From Gilvibacter sp. SZ-19 (GTDB lineage: Bacteria > Bacteroidota > Bacteroidia > Flavobacteriales > Flavobacteriaceae): a stretch of 64,000 nt of DNA. The notes beneath the pieces are model-generated. The model was not told where the DNA came from and did no database searches. It was given only the letters and a program-made list of their open reading frames with translations. A program made the translations under genes and the position numbers. Shown one piece after another: positions 1 to 8,505 of the stretch (its first letter is position 1; every line of letters begins with the position of its first letter). Location: assembly GCF_002163875.1 (NCBI RefSeq), contig NZ_CP019333.1:1246864-1310863 (forward strand). The letters run 5' to 3'.

Positions 1-1984
1 AGTCGTTGCGGTCTTCTAAAGCTTTGTTTATAAATTCTATGGCTTCAGATGTTTTTTCCTGACCCTTCTTAAGCAGTACGCCCAACACCAACATCGCGGC
101 AATTCGGGTTCCTGCCTTTTTTGCGGCGGTTGCAAACAAGGGTTCCAATTCCTCATAAGATACCTTTTCTGCCAACTCAATTATACGGCCTCTGGTCGCG
201 TTTCTCTTGTCTTCTGGTAGATTGGTATACTTCTTTCCTAATTGCTTAATTACATCTATCGCAGCGCGCTCAGGAGCTTGTTGTGTAGGTTTGTTTTGCT
301 GCGGAGCTTGGGGTTTCTGTTTTGCCCAAGTGTCGCGCAGGCCAACGGTCTTGTTAAAGACCAGTGCCCCAGGCTTACTGTCTGGATCTACATTGAAATA
401 GCCCAAACGTTGAAACTGGAAATGTTCTAAAGGTTTTGCATCTGCCAAAGAGGGCTCTAACATCGCCTTGCGGATCTTTAGGGAATCTGGGTTTACAAAC
501 TCCATAAAACTTTTGTCTTTGTGTGTATCTGGCGATTCATCCAAGAACAAACGGTCGTATTCACGTACCTCTGCCTCAATGGCATGATCCGCAGAAACCC
601 AGTGCAAAGTACCTTTAACTTTGCGCAAACTCGCCTCGGTTCCACTGCCGCTTAGACTGTCAGGATCATAGGTACAGTTGATCTGAGTAATATTGCCTGC
701 GGCATCTTTCTCTACAGATTCCGCCTTAATAATATAAGCGCTCTTTAAACGAACTTCTCCGCCCAAAGTCAGCCTATAAAACTTACGCCCAGCTTCTTCT
801 TTAAAGTCTTCACGCTCTATGTAAAGTGTTCCTGAAAAAGGGATTTCTCTATTGCCGGCATTCGGATCTTCCGGGTTGTTCTCTGTTTCCAACCATTCCT
901 CTTGCCCTTGTGGATAATTGGTAATTACCAATTTCACCGGGTCCAAGACAGCCATCACACGATTAGCTACTTTATTCAAGTCCTCGCGTACACAGTATTC
1001 CAGGTGTGAAACATCGACCAAGTTCTCTCGCTTAGCGATCCCCACACTGTCGGCAAAATTCTTGATAGAAGCTGGCGTATACCCTCTGCGGCGCATTCCA
1101 GAAATGGTAGGCATACGCGGATCATCCCAACCAGAAACTACTCCCTCGGCTACCAATTGTGCCAATTTGCGCTTACTCACAACTGTGTGTGAGATATTTC
1201 TACGTGCAAATTCACGCTGTTTTGGGCGTAATTTTGCCGGGTCGTGGATCTGGTCTAAGAACCAGTCGTATAGTTCACGGTGAGGTAAGAACTCCAAAGT
1301 ACAAAGCGAATGTGAGACTTGCTCTACGTAGTCACTTTCTCCGTGGGCCCAATCGTACATGGGGAATATGCTCCAATCCGATCCTGTTCTGTGGTGATGC
1401 TTGTGTAAGACACGATACATAACCGGGTCGCGCATAAGCATGTTCGGGGAACTCATATCTATTTTGGCGCGCACTACGTGTTGGCCTTCAGGCATCTCGC
1501 CAGCTTTCATTTTGGCAAAAAGCTCTAAATTCTCTGCTACAGAACGATCGCGGTATGGGCTGGCCACACCAGGTTCATTGGGTGTTCCTTTTTGTTCTGC
1601 TATAGCTTCTGAGCTTTGAGAATCCACATAGGCCTTACCGGCTTTGATAAGTTCAACTGTCCAATCGTACAGCTCCTGGAAATAATCCGAAGCATAACAT
1701 TCCTGGTCCCACTCGTATCCCAACCATTCGATATCGCGCTTAATGGCGTCTACGAATTCTTGTTCTTCTTTGGCTGGATTGGTGTCATCAAAGCGCAAAT
1801 TCACCGGTGCATTATAGCGCTGACCCAAACCAAAATTCAAACAAATGGCAGAAGCGTGCCCTAAATGCAAATAGCCATTGGGCTCTGGTGGAAATCTAAA
1901 GCGAAGTTGCTGTTTTGAATACGATTTTGAAAGATCGTCTTCAATGATTCGCTCTATGAAATTCAAGGATTTATCGTCGCTCAC
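1..1984 (-). CDS. glnS: Glutaminyl-tRNA synthetase (3' end cut by window)
   Basis: Class I synthetase that charges tRNA-Gln in the cytoplasm. The N-terminus has the HIGH-type signature in the stretch PPEPNGYLHLGHA (about residues 30-42), the KMSKS-like region appears as VVSKRKL (about 260), and the anticodon-binding beta-barrels follow up to FNKTVGLRDTWAK (about 550), which is where ordinary GlnRS proteins end. Here the chain continues for about 110 more residues: a Gln/Pro-rich linker and then a helical, Lys/Glu-rich domain. The start is GTG at 1984 (SDDKSLNFIE follows); no in-frame ATG lies nearby and a -7 box sits just upstream. The stop codon lies beyond base 1, so 661 codons are visible. 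Divergent from folB. Confidence 0.96.
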   Translation of the reverse strand, partial: MSDDKSLNFIERIIEDDLSKSYSKQQLRFRFPPEPNGYLHLGHASAICLNFGLGQRYNAPVNLRFDDTNPAKEEQEFVDAIKRDIEWLGYEWDQECYASDYFQELYDWTVELIKAGKAYVDSQSSEAIAEQKGTPNEPGVASPYRDRSVAENLELFAKMKAGEMPEGQHVVRAKIDMSSPNMLMRDPVMYRVLHKHHHRTGSDWSIFPMYDWAHGESDYVEQVSHSLCTLEFLPHRELYDWFLDQIHDPAKLRPKQREFARRNISHTVVSKRKLAQLVAEGVVSGWDDPRMPTISGMRRRGYTPASIKNFADSVGIAKRENLVDVSHLEYCVREDLNKVANRVMAVLDPVKLVITNYPQGQEEWLETENNPEDPNAGNREIPFSGTLYIEREDFKEEAGRKFYRLTLGGEVRLKSAYIIKAESVEKDAAGNITQINCTYDPDSLSGSGTEASLRKVKGTLHWVSADHAIEAEVREYDRLFLDESPDTHKDKSFMEFVNPDSLKIRKAMLEPSLADAKPLEHFQFQRLGYFNVDPDSKPGALVFNKTVGLRDTWAKQKPQAPQQNKPTQQAPERAAIDVIKQLGKKYTNLPEDKRNATRGRIIELAEKVSYEELEPLFATAAKKAGTRIAAMLVLGVLLKKGQEKTSEAIEFINKALEDRND

Positions 1985-2006
1985 AGCCTTTGTTTTTAAT
2001 GACTGA

Positions 2007-2014
2007 CAAAGATA
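2007..2014 (-). promoter_or_regulatory. Bacteroidota -7 box for glnS
   Basis: On the minus strand this reads TATCTTTG, a perfect TAnnTTTG box, 23 bases upstream of the glnS GTG start. It supports the GTG start choice. No clear -33 TTG at standard spacing was seen. Confidence 0.55.
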
Positions 2015-2057
2015 CCAAAACCCAAGAATAATCTATCTTAGCGGAAAATTTTTTTAG

Positions 2058-2414
2058 GTGGGAATCATTCGCTTACATAACGTTAGAGTATACGCCTCAC
2101 ACGGCTGTTTAAAAGAAGAAACCATAATTGGTTCCGATTATCTGGTACAATTAGAAGTTAAGGCAGATCTTCAAAAGGCCGCTGCTACTGACGATCTCAA
2201 CGATACTGTGGATTACGTGCACCTGAACCGCATCATTAAAGAAGAAATGGCGGTGCCAAGTAAACTGCTAGAAGTTGTAGCGAGAAAGATCAATACGCGC
2301 ATTTTAAAGGAGCTGCCCATGGTGAGTTATACCAAGGTTTGCGTGGCCAAGATCAACCCGCCAATTGGTGGCGATGTAGCCTCGGTAGAAGTTTGTTTGG
2401 AAGACCAACGCTAA
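2058..2414 (+). CDS. folB: Dihydroneopterin aldolase
   Basis: Cleaves 7,8-dihydroneopterin to 6-hydroxymethyl-dihydropterin and glycolaldehyde in folate synthesis. At 118 aa it has the usual length for the octameric FolB tunnelling fold. The N-terminal IRLHNVRVYASHGCLKEE stretch matches the family's substrate-binding loop, VVARKINTRIL is the usual C-terminal helix, and VCVAKINPPIGG carries the conserved lysine of the active site. The start is GTG at 2058. A TATCTTAG sequence at 2034-2041 is a weaker -7 candidate, which would give a very short leader. It is followed by tRNA-Cys. Confidence 0.92.
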   Translation: MGIIRLHNVRVYASHGCLKEETIIGSDYLVQLEVKADLQKAAATDDLNDTVDYVHLNRIIKEEMAVPSKLLEVVARKINTRILKELPMVSYTKVCVAKINPPIGGDVASVEVCLEDQR

Positions 2415-2451
2415 AATCAAGGGAAACTTCCCGATTTACAACGAATTTTTT

Positions 2452-2459
2452 TACATTTG
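2452..2459 (+). promoter_or_regulatory. -7 box for tRNA-Cys
   Basis: TACATTTG matches TAnnTTTG and lies 11 bases before the mature tRNA 5' end. The same box precedes the other two tRNAs of this window. Confidence 0.5.
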
Positions 2460-2470
2460 CCCTCCACAAT

Positions 2471-2541
2471 GGCATCGTGGCCGAGTGGCTAGGCACAGCT
2501 CTGCAAAAGCTTGTACAGCGGTTCGAATCCGCTCGATGCCT
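2471..2541 (+). tRNA. tRNA-Cys (GCA)
   Basis: 71-nt cloverleaf. The acceptor strands GGCATCG (2471-2477) and CGATGCC (2534-2540) pair perfectly. The anticodon loop CTGCAAA gives anticodon GCA, and the T arm carries GGTTCGAATCC. The discriminator base is U, the cysteine identity base. CCA is not encoded, as is usual in this group. Confidence 0.96.
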
Positions 2542-2550
2542 CAACAAAAG

Positions 2551-2580
2551 AAAACCCGCTAGATCTTAGCGGGTTTTTTT
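2551..2580. terminator. Bidirectional intrinsic terminator
   Basis: CCCGCTA (2555-2561) pairs with TAGCGGG (2567-2573), with flanking A4 and T7 runs extending the stem. It ends tRNA-Cys on the plus strand. The A-rich left arm lets it serve the minus-strand LysE-type gene, whose stop codon overlaps the T run. Confidence 0.85.
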
Positions 2581-3268
2581 ATTCTGTAGTGTCAGTTTGT
2601 TCGGTCTGTAGTTCCTGTATACCCTGTTTAATGGATTGGTTTGGGAAGAATCCTTGGTAGAGTAAGATCAAGCCAAATCCTATAATGAGAATACTCACCC
2701 AGCGCTTGGTCCTAAAAATAAAGCGCGGCGTGAGTTTAGAGCGCAATTTTTTAGCTAAAGTAATCTTTACTAAATCCGTAGAAAAGAAAACAATCAAGAC
2801 GGTACTTAGAAAAAGTATGACTCCTTCTTTAGAAGAAGTAAGTGCATTGGCCATGATCATGGTTCCCATCCAACCGGCAAGAACACCGAAATTCACAAAG
2901 TTTAAAAGGAAGCCTTTTAAGAATAAGCCAGGTAGGTTCTTTTTAACACTGACAGAATAGTGTTCTCTTACAATTTTTATAAAGGATTTAGAGATGCGGA
3001 TGTATGAAATGATCCCATAGACCACCAAAATAGCACCTCCAAAAATGATGAGATTCGGGTCGTTCTGCAGTTTTTCTAAGATCTTTTCTGTACTAAAATA
3101 AACAAAGACAATGAAGAGTATATCTGCAGTAAAAGCACCGATATTAAAGAACAGGGCCGCCTTAAATCCCTTAGAAATAGCGGTTTCTATAAGCGTAAAA
3201 AAGACAGGCCCTAAAGCAAAGGCTAATAAGAAACCATAAACTGCCGCATATAATAAGCCGTCTGTCAT
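2579..3268 (-). CDS. LysE-family amino-acid exporter-like membrane protein
   Basis: Integral membrane protein of 229 aa with about six hydrophobic segments. The N-terminal part (AAVYGFLLAFALGPVFF, about residues 8-24) carries the glycine/proline signature typical of LysE/RhtB exporters, and ISKGFKAALFFNIGAFTADI follows the same family layout. Family members export lysine, threonine, homoserine or leucine; the substrate cannot be read from sequence. A polar, Gln/Thr-rich tail follows the last helix. It appears to be transcribed alone. Confidence 0.8.
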   Translation of the reverse strand: MTDGLLYAAVYGFLLAFALGPVFFTLIETAISKGFKAALFFNIGAFTADILFIVFVYFSTEKILEKLQNDPNLIIFGGAILVVYGIISYIRISKSFIKIVREHYSVSVKKNLPGLFLKGFLLNFVNFGVLAGWMGTMIMANALTSSKEGVILFLSTVLIVFFSTDLVKITLAKKLRSKLTPRFIFRTKRWVSILIIGFGLILLYQGFFPNQSIKQGIQELQTEQTDTTE

Positions 3269-3343
3269 ACCCCATAAAAATACGAATATTTACAGGGGTA
3301 AAAAGTCAAAATTAGAGAAACCTTGGTTGCATTATGGAAGCTA

Positions 3344-3380
3344 TAAAAAAAGCTCATAACTAAGATTAATCACGAGCTTA
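3344..3380 (-). terminator. Probable terminator of the GIN-domain gene
   Basis: AAGCTC (3350-3355) pairs with GAGCTT (3374-3379), with an A run (3344-3350) that reads as U on the minus strand. It lies about 20 bases past the stop codon at 3401. The loop is long (18 nt). Confidence 0.5.
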
Positions 3381-3400
3381 AAAATTGTTTGGTTGTCCCT

Positions 3401-4072
3401 TTAGTACATGCGTTCTATTCGGCCGCCGGCAAAGGTTTTCTTTTTGAGTTCAGCTGGTTCTCCATATACGTAGATATCGCCACCCGCAGTGACCTTCAGC
3501 TCTGCCTTGTCTTTGGCGTGAATCTCTGCCTCACCTCCTGCCGCAATAGTTACTTTAGTATAAGAGGTAATTAGGTCTTGGCCTTCATAAATTCCTCCAG
3601 TATTTAAGGTAACTTCTTGCCAATCGGTCTTTCCAGAGGTTTCTAAGATCCCGCCGGTAACGGCGCGTGCTTTAAGACGTTTTACATCTAAACCAACTTT
3701 AATAGTACCTCCTTCTTGAGCTCTCAACTCCAATTCATCTTGAATTAAAGTTTCATTGACAGTGATATAAGAACCTTCGTTGGCATCGATAGTTGCAATG
3801 CTTTTAAAGTAAACCTCTACGAAGGTATCATCGCCGTTGAAACGCTTATCGATCTCCATACGGATCTTGAGCTTGCCGTTGTCATTGATGATCTTTACGT
3901 AATCTACATCACGGCCTTTGACCACTACCCGATTCTCATCCGCAGGGATCATATTCACCTCGATCAGGTCAAAAACTTTTATGGTATCAAAATCTCCTAC
4001 CTCTTTATTGATCTCTTGTGCAAAGAGCTGACTGGTAAAGATTAAGGTTATAAGTGTAATTATCCGCTTCAT
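3401..4072 (-). CDS. GIN-domain (DUF2807) secreted protein
   Basis: 223 aa with a Sec signal peptide (MKRIITLITLIFTSQLFAQ, cut after about residue 19). The rest is the right-handed beta-helix-like 'head GIN' repeat region, with short beta strands punctuated by Gly-Gly and Asn/Asp turns (EGGTIKVGLDVKRLKARAV, then TGGIYEG, AAGGEAEI and TAGGDIYVYG). The family is widespread in Bacteroidota and its function is unknown; an outer-membrane or periplasmic location is inferred from the signal peptide. It stands alone between a LysE-type gene and rnr. Confidence 0.85.
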   Translation of the reverse strand: MKRIITLITLIFTSQLFAQEINKEVGDFDTIKVFDLIEVNMIPADENRVVVKGRDVDYVKIINDNGKLKIRMEIDKRFNGDDTFVEVYFKSIATIDANEGSYITVNETLIQDELELRAQEGGTIKVGLDVKRLKARAVTGGILETSGKTDWQEVTLNTGGIYEGQDLITSYTKVTIAAGGEAEIHAKDKAELKVTAGGDIYVYGEPAELKKKTFAGGRIERMY

Positions 4073-4118
4073 ATTTCTTTTAGATTGCTACACTAAGGAG
4101 TCACACTAACACAAAATG

Positions 4119-6350
4119 TTACAGTGCGTTGGGATAATTGTGATCTTCTTTGTGTCCTAGTAGGTTGTAATCTAACTGCTTTTTGACCAAATCGGCATTC
4201 TTTAATGTGATATACACTTCATCTCCAAGCTGATACATCATCTTAGTGTTGGCACCAACCACAGCCATTTGGTCGCGGTCAAAATCAAAATGGTCTTCTT
4301 TAAGATCTCTTAAAGCAACCATTCCTTCACAACGATTACTGATGATCTCCACATAGATTCCCCATTCGGTGACTCCAGAAATAACACCCAAGAATACCTC
4401 GTCCTTGTATTGACTCATGTATTTAACCTGCATGTATTTAATGCTGTCGCGTTCTGCACTAGAAGCGGTGTATTCCATATCGCTACAGTGACCACAATCT
4501 CTTTCGAATTGGTCTTTGTCTGCACTTTTCCCTCCGTCTAAATAATGCTGCAACAAACGATGCACCATAACATCCGGATAACGGCGAATCGGTGAAGTAA
4601 AGTGGGTATAATAATCAAACGCTAAACCATAGTGACCAATATTCTCGGTGCTATAAATAGCTTTGCTCATTGATCTGATGGCTAAGGTATCTACCAAGTT
4701 TTGCTCCTTTGCTCCTTGTACATCTTTTAAGAGTTGATTCAAGGCGGCGGTGGTAGACTTTCTGTCTTTTACAGAAAAACGGTGTCCAAACTGATAGGCG
4801 ATGTTTCCGAGTTGCGCCAGTTTTTCATCGTCTGGCTCGTCGTGGATTCGATATACAAAGGTCTTTGGAGGATTTTGTTTCCCTATGAATTCTGCCACTC
4901 TTCTGTTGGCTAAAAGCATAAACTCTTCTATGAGTTTGTTGGCGTCCTTAGAGGTTTTAAAGAAGATCCCCTCTGGATTATTGTCTTTATCTAGATGGAA
5001 TTTGGTTTCCACTTTATCAAAAGAGATGGCACCAGCTTGCATACGTTTTTTACGCATGATCTTTGCTAGAACATCTAAGGTTGAGATAGCCTCAACCAAA
5101 GCCGATGGCACCTTATAAGCACCTTCGCGAATTGAAATATCTTCCGGAATTTCCACTTCAGAAAAAGGAGCATCTTGTTTAGCTTCAATTACAACTTGAG
5201 CTTCTTCGTAAGCAAAACGAGCATCAGAATAAGTCACTGTTCTACCAAACCACTGCGATTGGATCTGCGCATCCTTACTGATCTCAAATACAGCAGAAAA
5301 AGTGTATTTCTCTTCGTTTGGACGTAAAGAACAAGCGTTGTTAGAAAGCACTTCCGGCAACATAGGCACCACTCTATCCACTAAATAAACAGAAGTGGCA
5401 CGTTCAAAGGCTTCTTCATCTAAAATGGTTCCTTCCTGTAAATAATGAGACACATCGGCAATGTGAATACCAATTTCATAATTGCCATTTTCCAAGACTT
5501 GGAAAGAGAGTGCATCGTCAAAATCCTTAGCGTCTTTAGGGTCGATTGTAAAGGTTAAAACCTCCCGCATATCACGCCTTTTATCGATCTCTTTTTGAGT
5601 GATAGATGTATCTAACTGATCTGCAAAAGCTTGCACCTCATGAGGAAATTCATACGGTAATCCGTATTGCGCTAAAATAGCATGGATCTCTGTATTGTGC
5701 TCACCTTCAGGACCAAAGCTCTTTATAATACTCCCAAACGGAGAGTCTGCAGATTCTGGCCAGTCTTCTAACTTAACCAGTACTTTATCACCATCTTGTG
5801 CTTTCCCGATCTTGTTCTTTGGAACAAAAATATCTACCGATAATTTAGAAGCAGAAGTATCTACAAAGGCGAAATTCTTTTGGATCTGAATGGTTCCGAC
5901 AAACTCGGTGCGTTTGCGCTCGATCACTCTGGTGATCTCCCCTTCTAATTTTCCACCCTTTCTTCTTTTGAATATATAGACTTCAACTTTATCTCCGTTC
6001 AAAGCCCTATTGAGATTGCCTTGTTTTATAAAGACATCTTCTTGCATGCCGTCTACAATGACATAGCCTTGTCCTCTACTAGTAACATCTATAGTACCCT
6101 CGTGGTAGAAGGATTTAGCAACTATTTTGAATTTCCCTCTATCGATCTCCTCCACTTGTCCTTTAGACTGTAATTGTCTGAGTTTTTTTATGATCTGATT
6201 GCGACCACTTGGGTCTGTAACCTGTAATTTGGCTGCAATTTGTTTGTAATTGAAACTCCTGGAAGGATCTTGTTTCAGGATACTGAGTATGCTTCGGCTA
6301 AGTTGCTGAATCTTAGTTGTTCCCTTTTTCTTTCTTTTTTTCTTCCCCAT
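4119..6350 (-). CDS. rnr: Ribonuclease R
   Basis: 3'-5' hydrolytic exoribonuclease of the RNB/VacB family that degrades structured RNA in the cytoplasm; 743 aa is close to the family norm. A lysine-rich start (MGKKKRKKKGTTK) leads into a winged-helix region, cold-shock domains, the RNB catalytic core with DPKDAKDFDDAL (metal-binding aspartates), and a C-terminal S1 domain (VISGVTEWGIYVEI). The start is ATG at 6350. A longer in-frame reading up to 6380 would begin upstream of the TACTTTTG box at 6367-6374, so it is rejected. Confidence 0.95.
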   Translation of the reverse strand: MGKKKRKKKGTTKIQQLSRSILSILKQDPSRSFNYKQIAAKLQVTDPSGRNQIIKKLRQLQSKGQVEEIDRGKFKIVAKSFYHEGTIDVTSRGQGYVIVDGMQEDVFIKQGNLNRALNGDKVEVYIFKRRKGGKLEGEITRVIERKRTEFVGTIQIQKNFAFVDTSASKLSVDIFVPKNKIGKAQDGDKVLVKLEDWPESADSPFGSIIKSFGPEGEHNTEIHAILAQYGLPYEFPHEVQAFADQLDTSITQKEIDKRRDMREVLTFTIDPKDAKDFDDALSFQVLENGNYEIGIHIADVSHYLQEGTILDEEAFERATSVYLVDRVVPMLPEVLSNNACSLRPNEEKYTFSAVFEISKDAQIQSQWFGRTVTYSDARFAYEEAQVVIEAKQDAPFSEVEIPEDISIREGAYKVPSALVEAISTLDVLAKIMRKKRMQAGAISFDKVETKFHLDKDNNPEGIFFKTSKDANKLIEEFMLLANRRVAEFIGKQNPPKTFVYRIHDEPDDEKLAQLGNIAYQFGHRFSVKDRKSTTAALNQLLKDVQGAKEQNLVDTLAIRSMSKAIYSTENIGHYGLAFDYYTHFTSPIRRYPDVMVHRLLQHYLDGGKSADKDQFERDCGHCSDMEYTASSAERDSIKYMQVKYMSQYKDEVFLGVISGVTEWGIYVEIISNRCEGMVALRDLKEDHFDFDRDQMAVVGANTKMMYQLGDEVYITLKNADLVKKQLDYNLLGHKEDHNYPNAL

Positions 6351-6366
6351 TAGAAACTTTAAGCGA

Positions 6367-6374
6367 CAAAAGTA
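6367..6374 (-). promoter_or_regulatory. -7 box for rnr
   Basis: Reads TACTTTTG on the minus strand, 16 bases upstream of the rnr ATG. It fixes the start codon at 6350. Confidence 0.55.
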
Positions 6375-6430
6375 GACCAATAAAGCGAGAATGCGTTTTT
6401 TAAGCCTAAAAGATTTGGTAAATTAGACTC

Positions 6431-6670
6431 ATGGAGCGATTTGAAACTATAGCCATATTCACCTATCCTTCAGAATATACTGTGCTGGAGCATCTGCTTC
6501 AACAACAGGCTATTCGCTATGTTTTTCAGAACGAGATCATGATCTCTGTCCTTCCTTTTCACTCCAACGCCATAGGCGGAATCAGACTCAAAGTACATCC
6601 GCAGGACAAAGAAACAGCCATCCAGATCATCGAAGATCTCAAATCCTCAGGCAGACTTCAAATAGTCTAA
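6431..6670 (+). CDS. Small DUF2007-like protein
   Basis: 79 aa, cytoplasmic, with no signal or membrane segment. The layout (FETIAIFTYPSEYTVLEHLLQQ, a hydrophobic strand, then VHPQDKETAIQIIEDL) resembles DUF2007, a ferredoxin-fold domain sometimes called a putative signal-transducing protein. The biochemical role is unknown. It is divergent from rnr, and a TAAATTAG sequence at 6419-6426 lies almost against the ATG, so its mRNA could be nearly leaderless. Confidence 0.7.
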   Translation: MERFETIAIFTYPSEYTVLEHLLQQQAIRYVFQNEIMISVLPFHSNAIGGIRLKVHPQDKETAIQIIEDLKSSGRLQIV

Positions 6671-7163
6671 ACAGTTTTTAACAACATATATATTTATCTC
6701 TTTTTTTCTTTTTTTTAAAATTGAATTATTGATGCTTATTATAGGGTGTTGACAACTGGTAAAACTTCTTTTCAATAAATTTTGAAGGCGTTTAAAAAGT
6801 AGTTTATTGACGTGTTCTTAACAACTAATTACTGATCTTGTAGTTTGATTTATAAAGGATTGAGAATTTAAGTTCACAACTGTGAATAACTCCAATAAAA
6901 AGTGAATTTTTAATAAGTGAATTTCACAACGGCTGTTAGAAACTTCCTGTATTTTTGTAATAAGTTCATTAAAAGATGGAATAATTAAAATTGGTTTGCT
7001 ACACTTATTTTATAAGGAGCTTTTTTAATTGAAAAACCAAATTTATTTATCGATAGGCAGTAACAATTTATAAACATATAATCTACAGCCTATAGCTAAT
7101 TACTCCTCCGTATTTGAATCAATATTAATACTAGCCTAAGCGCGAAACCTTAAACACCACATT
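6671..7163. other. AT-rich gap with DnaA-box-like words (possible oriC)
   Basis: 493 bases with no ORF. It holds a T/C tract (about 6699-6717) and repeated related words: TTTTTAACAAC (6675-6685), GTTGACAAC (6748-6756), GTTCTTAACAAC (6814-6825), TTCACAACTGTGAA (6873-6886, an inverted pair), TGTGAATAA (6881-6889, one mismatch to the DnaA box TGTGGATAA) and TTTCACAAC (6922-6930). Neighbouring genes diverge from it (rnr leftward, rpiB rightward). This fits a replication origin, but dnaA is not adjacent and hand counts of G and C in two flanking genes showed no skew switch. A long regulatory leader for rpiB is the alternative. Confidence 0.3.
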
Positions 7164-7595
7164 ATGAAGATCTCCATAGGAAACGACCACGCCGGTACTG
7201 AATACAAAGCCGCTATTAAAGCGCATCTCGAAGCCCAAGGCCACAAAGTGAGTAATCACGGTACCGACGATAGTTCTAGTGTTGATTATCCTGACTTTAT
7301 TCATCCAGTTGCTACAGATGTAGAGAATGGCGCTGCAGACCTAGGGATCATTATTTGCGGAAGTGGAAACGGAGCAGCTATGACAGCCAATAAGCACCAA
7401 CAAGTAAGAGCTGCCTTGTGTTGGACTAAAGAAATCACAGAGCTGGCCAGATTACATAATGACGCGAACGTACTTAGTATTCCAGCCCGTTTCACCTCTT
7501 TACCACAGGCTGTCGCTATGGTAGATGTGTTTTTAAACACAGAATTTGAGGGAGGTAGACACGCCAATCGCGTGAATAAAATTGCTTGTATGTAA
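7164..7595 (+). CDS. rpiB: Ribose-5-phosphate isomerase B
   Basis: Interconverts ribose-5-phosphate and ribulose-5-phosphate in the pentose phosphate pathway. At 143 aa it has the standard RpiB/LacAB length. It shows the N-terminal GNDHAG phosphate loop, the catalytic cysteine at position 65 within IIICGSGNGAAM, the conserved HNDANVL motif, and the C-terminal GGRHANRV segment that binds phosphate. It leads a short operon with the CDF exporter, whose start lies 10 bases past its stop. Confidence 0.93.
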   Translation: MKISIGNDHAGTEYKAAIKAHLEAQGHKVSNHGTDDSSSVDYPDFIHPVATDVENGAADLGIIICGSGNGAAMTANKHQQVRAALCWTKEITELARLHNDANVLSIPARFTSLPQAVAMVDVFLNTEFEGGRHANRVNKIACM

Positions 7596-7605
7596 TACCG
7601 ATCTT

Positions 7606-8505
7606 ATGGGCGGGAACCATCATCATCACGATTCCAAAGGCACCAAATTGGTGGTGTCTATCTTGCTCAATGTGATCATCACCGCTTCTCAAGTTATAGG
7701 AGGAGTTATCTCAGGCAGTCTTGCCTTACTTTCTGATGCACTACATAATTTCAGTGATGTTCTATCACTGCTTATCAGTTATATCGCAGAGCGGCTTTCC
7801 AAACGCTCTGCCTCCACAGCAAAAACTTTCGGATACAAGCGCGCCGAAATTATAGCGGCTTTTATAAACTCCAGCACTTTGCTTATTGTAGCGGTGATCT
7901 TAATTGTGGAGTCTATAGAGCGTTTTGTGAGTCCTCAAGAAATTGAAAGCAATTTAGTGATCTGGCTGTCTGCAATTGCTATAGTTGGAAACGGCTTAAG
8001 TGTTCTTTTACTGCGGAAGGAAGCTGGCAGCAACATGAATATGCGCTCTGCCTATTTACACTTACTAACCGATATGGCCGCCTCTGTTGCGGTACTCATT
8101 GGCGGTTTACTTATGAAATACTATCAGCTTTGGTGGGTAGACAGCGCCCTTACTATGGCTATTGCGCTGTATTTGATCTTTATGGGTTACGACTTGTTCA
8201 AGCAATCGCTAAAAGTGTTGATGTTGTTCACTCCTGCGGGAATCGAGATAGAGAATATCATTAAAACGGTCAACGAATTTCCAAGTGTTCAAGCCATGCA
8301 TCATGTGCATGTATGGCAGGCCAATGAAGATGAGACACATCTGGAAGCGCATTTAGATCTACATGAGGATATTCGAATTTCTGAGTTCGACACGCTATTA
8401 CTTAAAATAGAAGCGTATCTTAAAAAAGAGTACGGAATCAATCACGTAAATATTCAACCAGAATTCAATAAAAACGACGCCAAAGATGTCATTGTCCAAG
8501 ACTGA
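7606..8505 (+). CDS. Cation diffusion facilitator (Zn/Co exporter type)
   Basis: 299-aa membrane protein exporting divalent metal by proton antiport. The His-rich start (GGNHHHHDSKG) is typical of zinc-type members. The two metal-binding HxxxD motifs are present in transmembrane helices 2 (LSDALHNFSDVL) and 5 (HLLTDMAAS), and a cytoplasmic C-terminal domain (HHVHVWQANEDETHLEAHL) follows six helices. The start is ATG at 7606; a longer in-frame reading overlaps rpiB and lacks family similarity. Its 3' end overlaps the next gene by 20 bases, implying one transcript. Confidence 0.92.
   Translation: MGGNHHHHDSKGTKLVVSILLNVIITASQVIGGVISGSLALLSDALHNFSDVLSLLISYIAERLSKRSASTAKTFGYKRAEIIAAFINSSTLLIVAVILIVESIERFVSPQEIESNLVIWLSAIAIVGNGLSVLLLRKEAGSNMNMRSAYLHLLTDMAASVAVLIGGLLMKYYQLWWVDSALTMAIALYLIFMGYDLFKQSLKVLMLFTPAGIEIENIIKTVNEFPSVQAMHHVHVWQANEDETHLEAHLDLHEDIRISEFDTLLLKIEAYLKKEYGINHVNIQPEFNKNDAKDVIVQD

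Noticed and set aside
2339-2569. Plus-strand ORF of 76 aa across tRNA-Cys
   Set aside because: It runs through the tRNA and terminator; no coding features.
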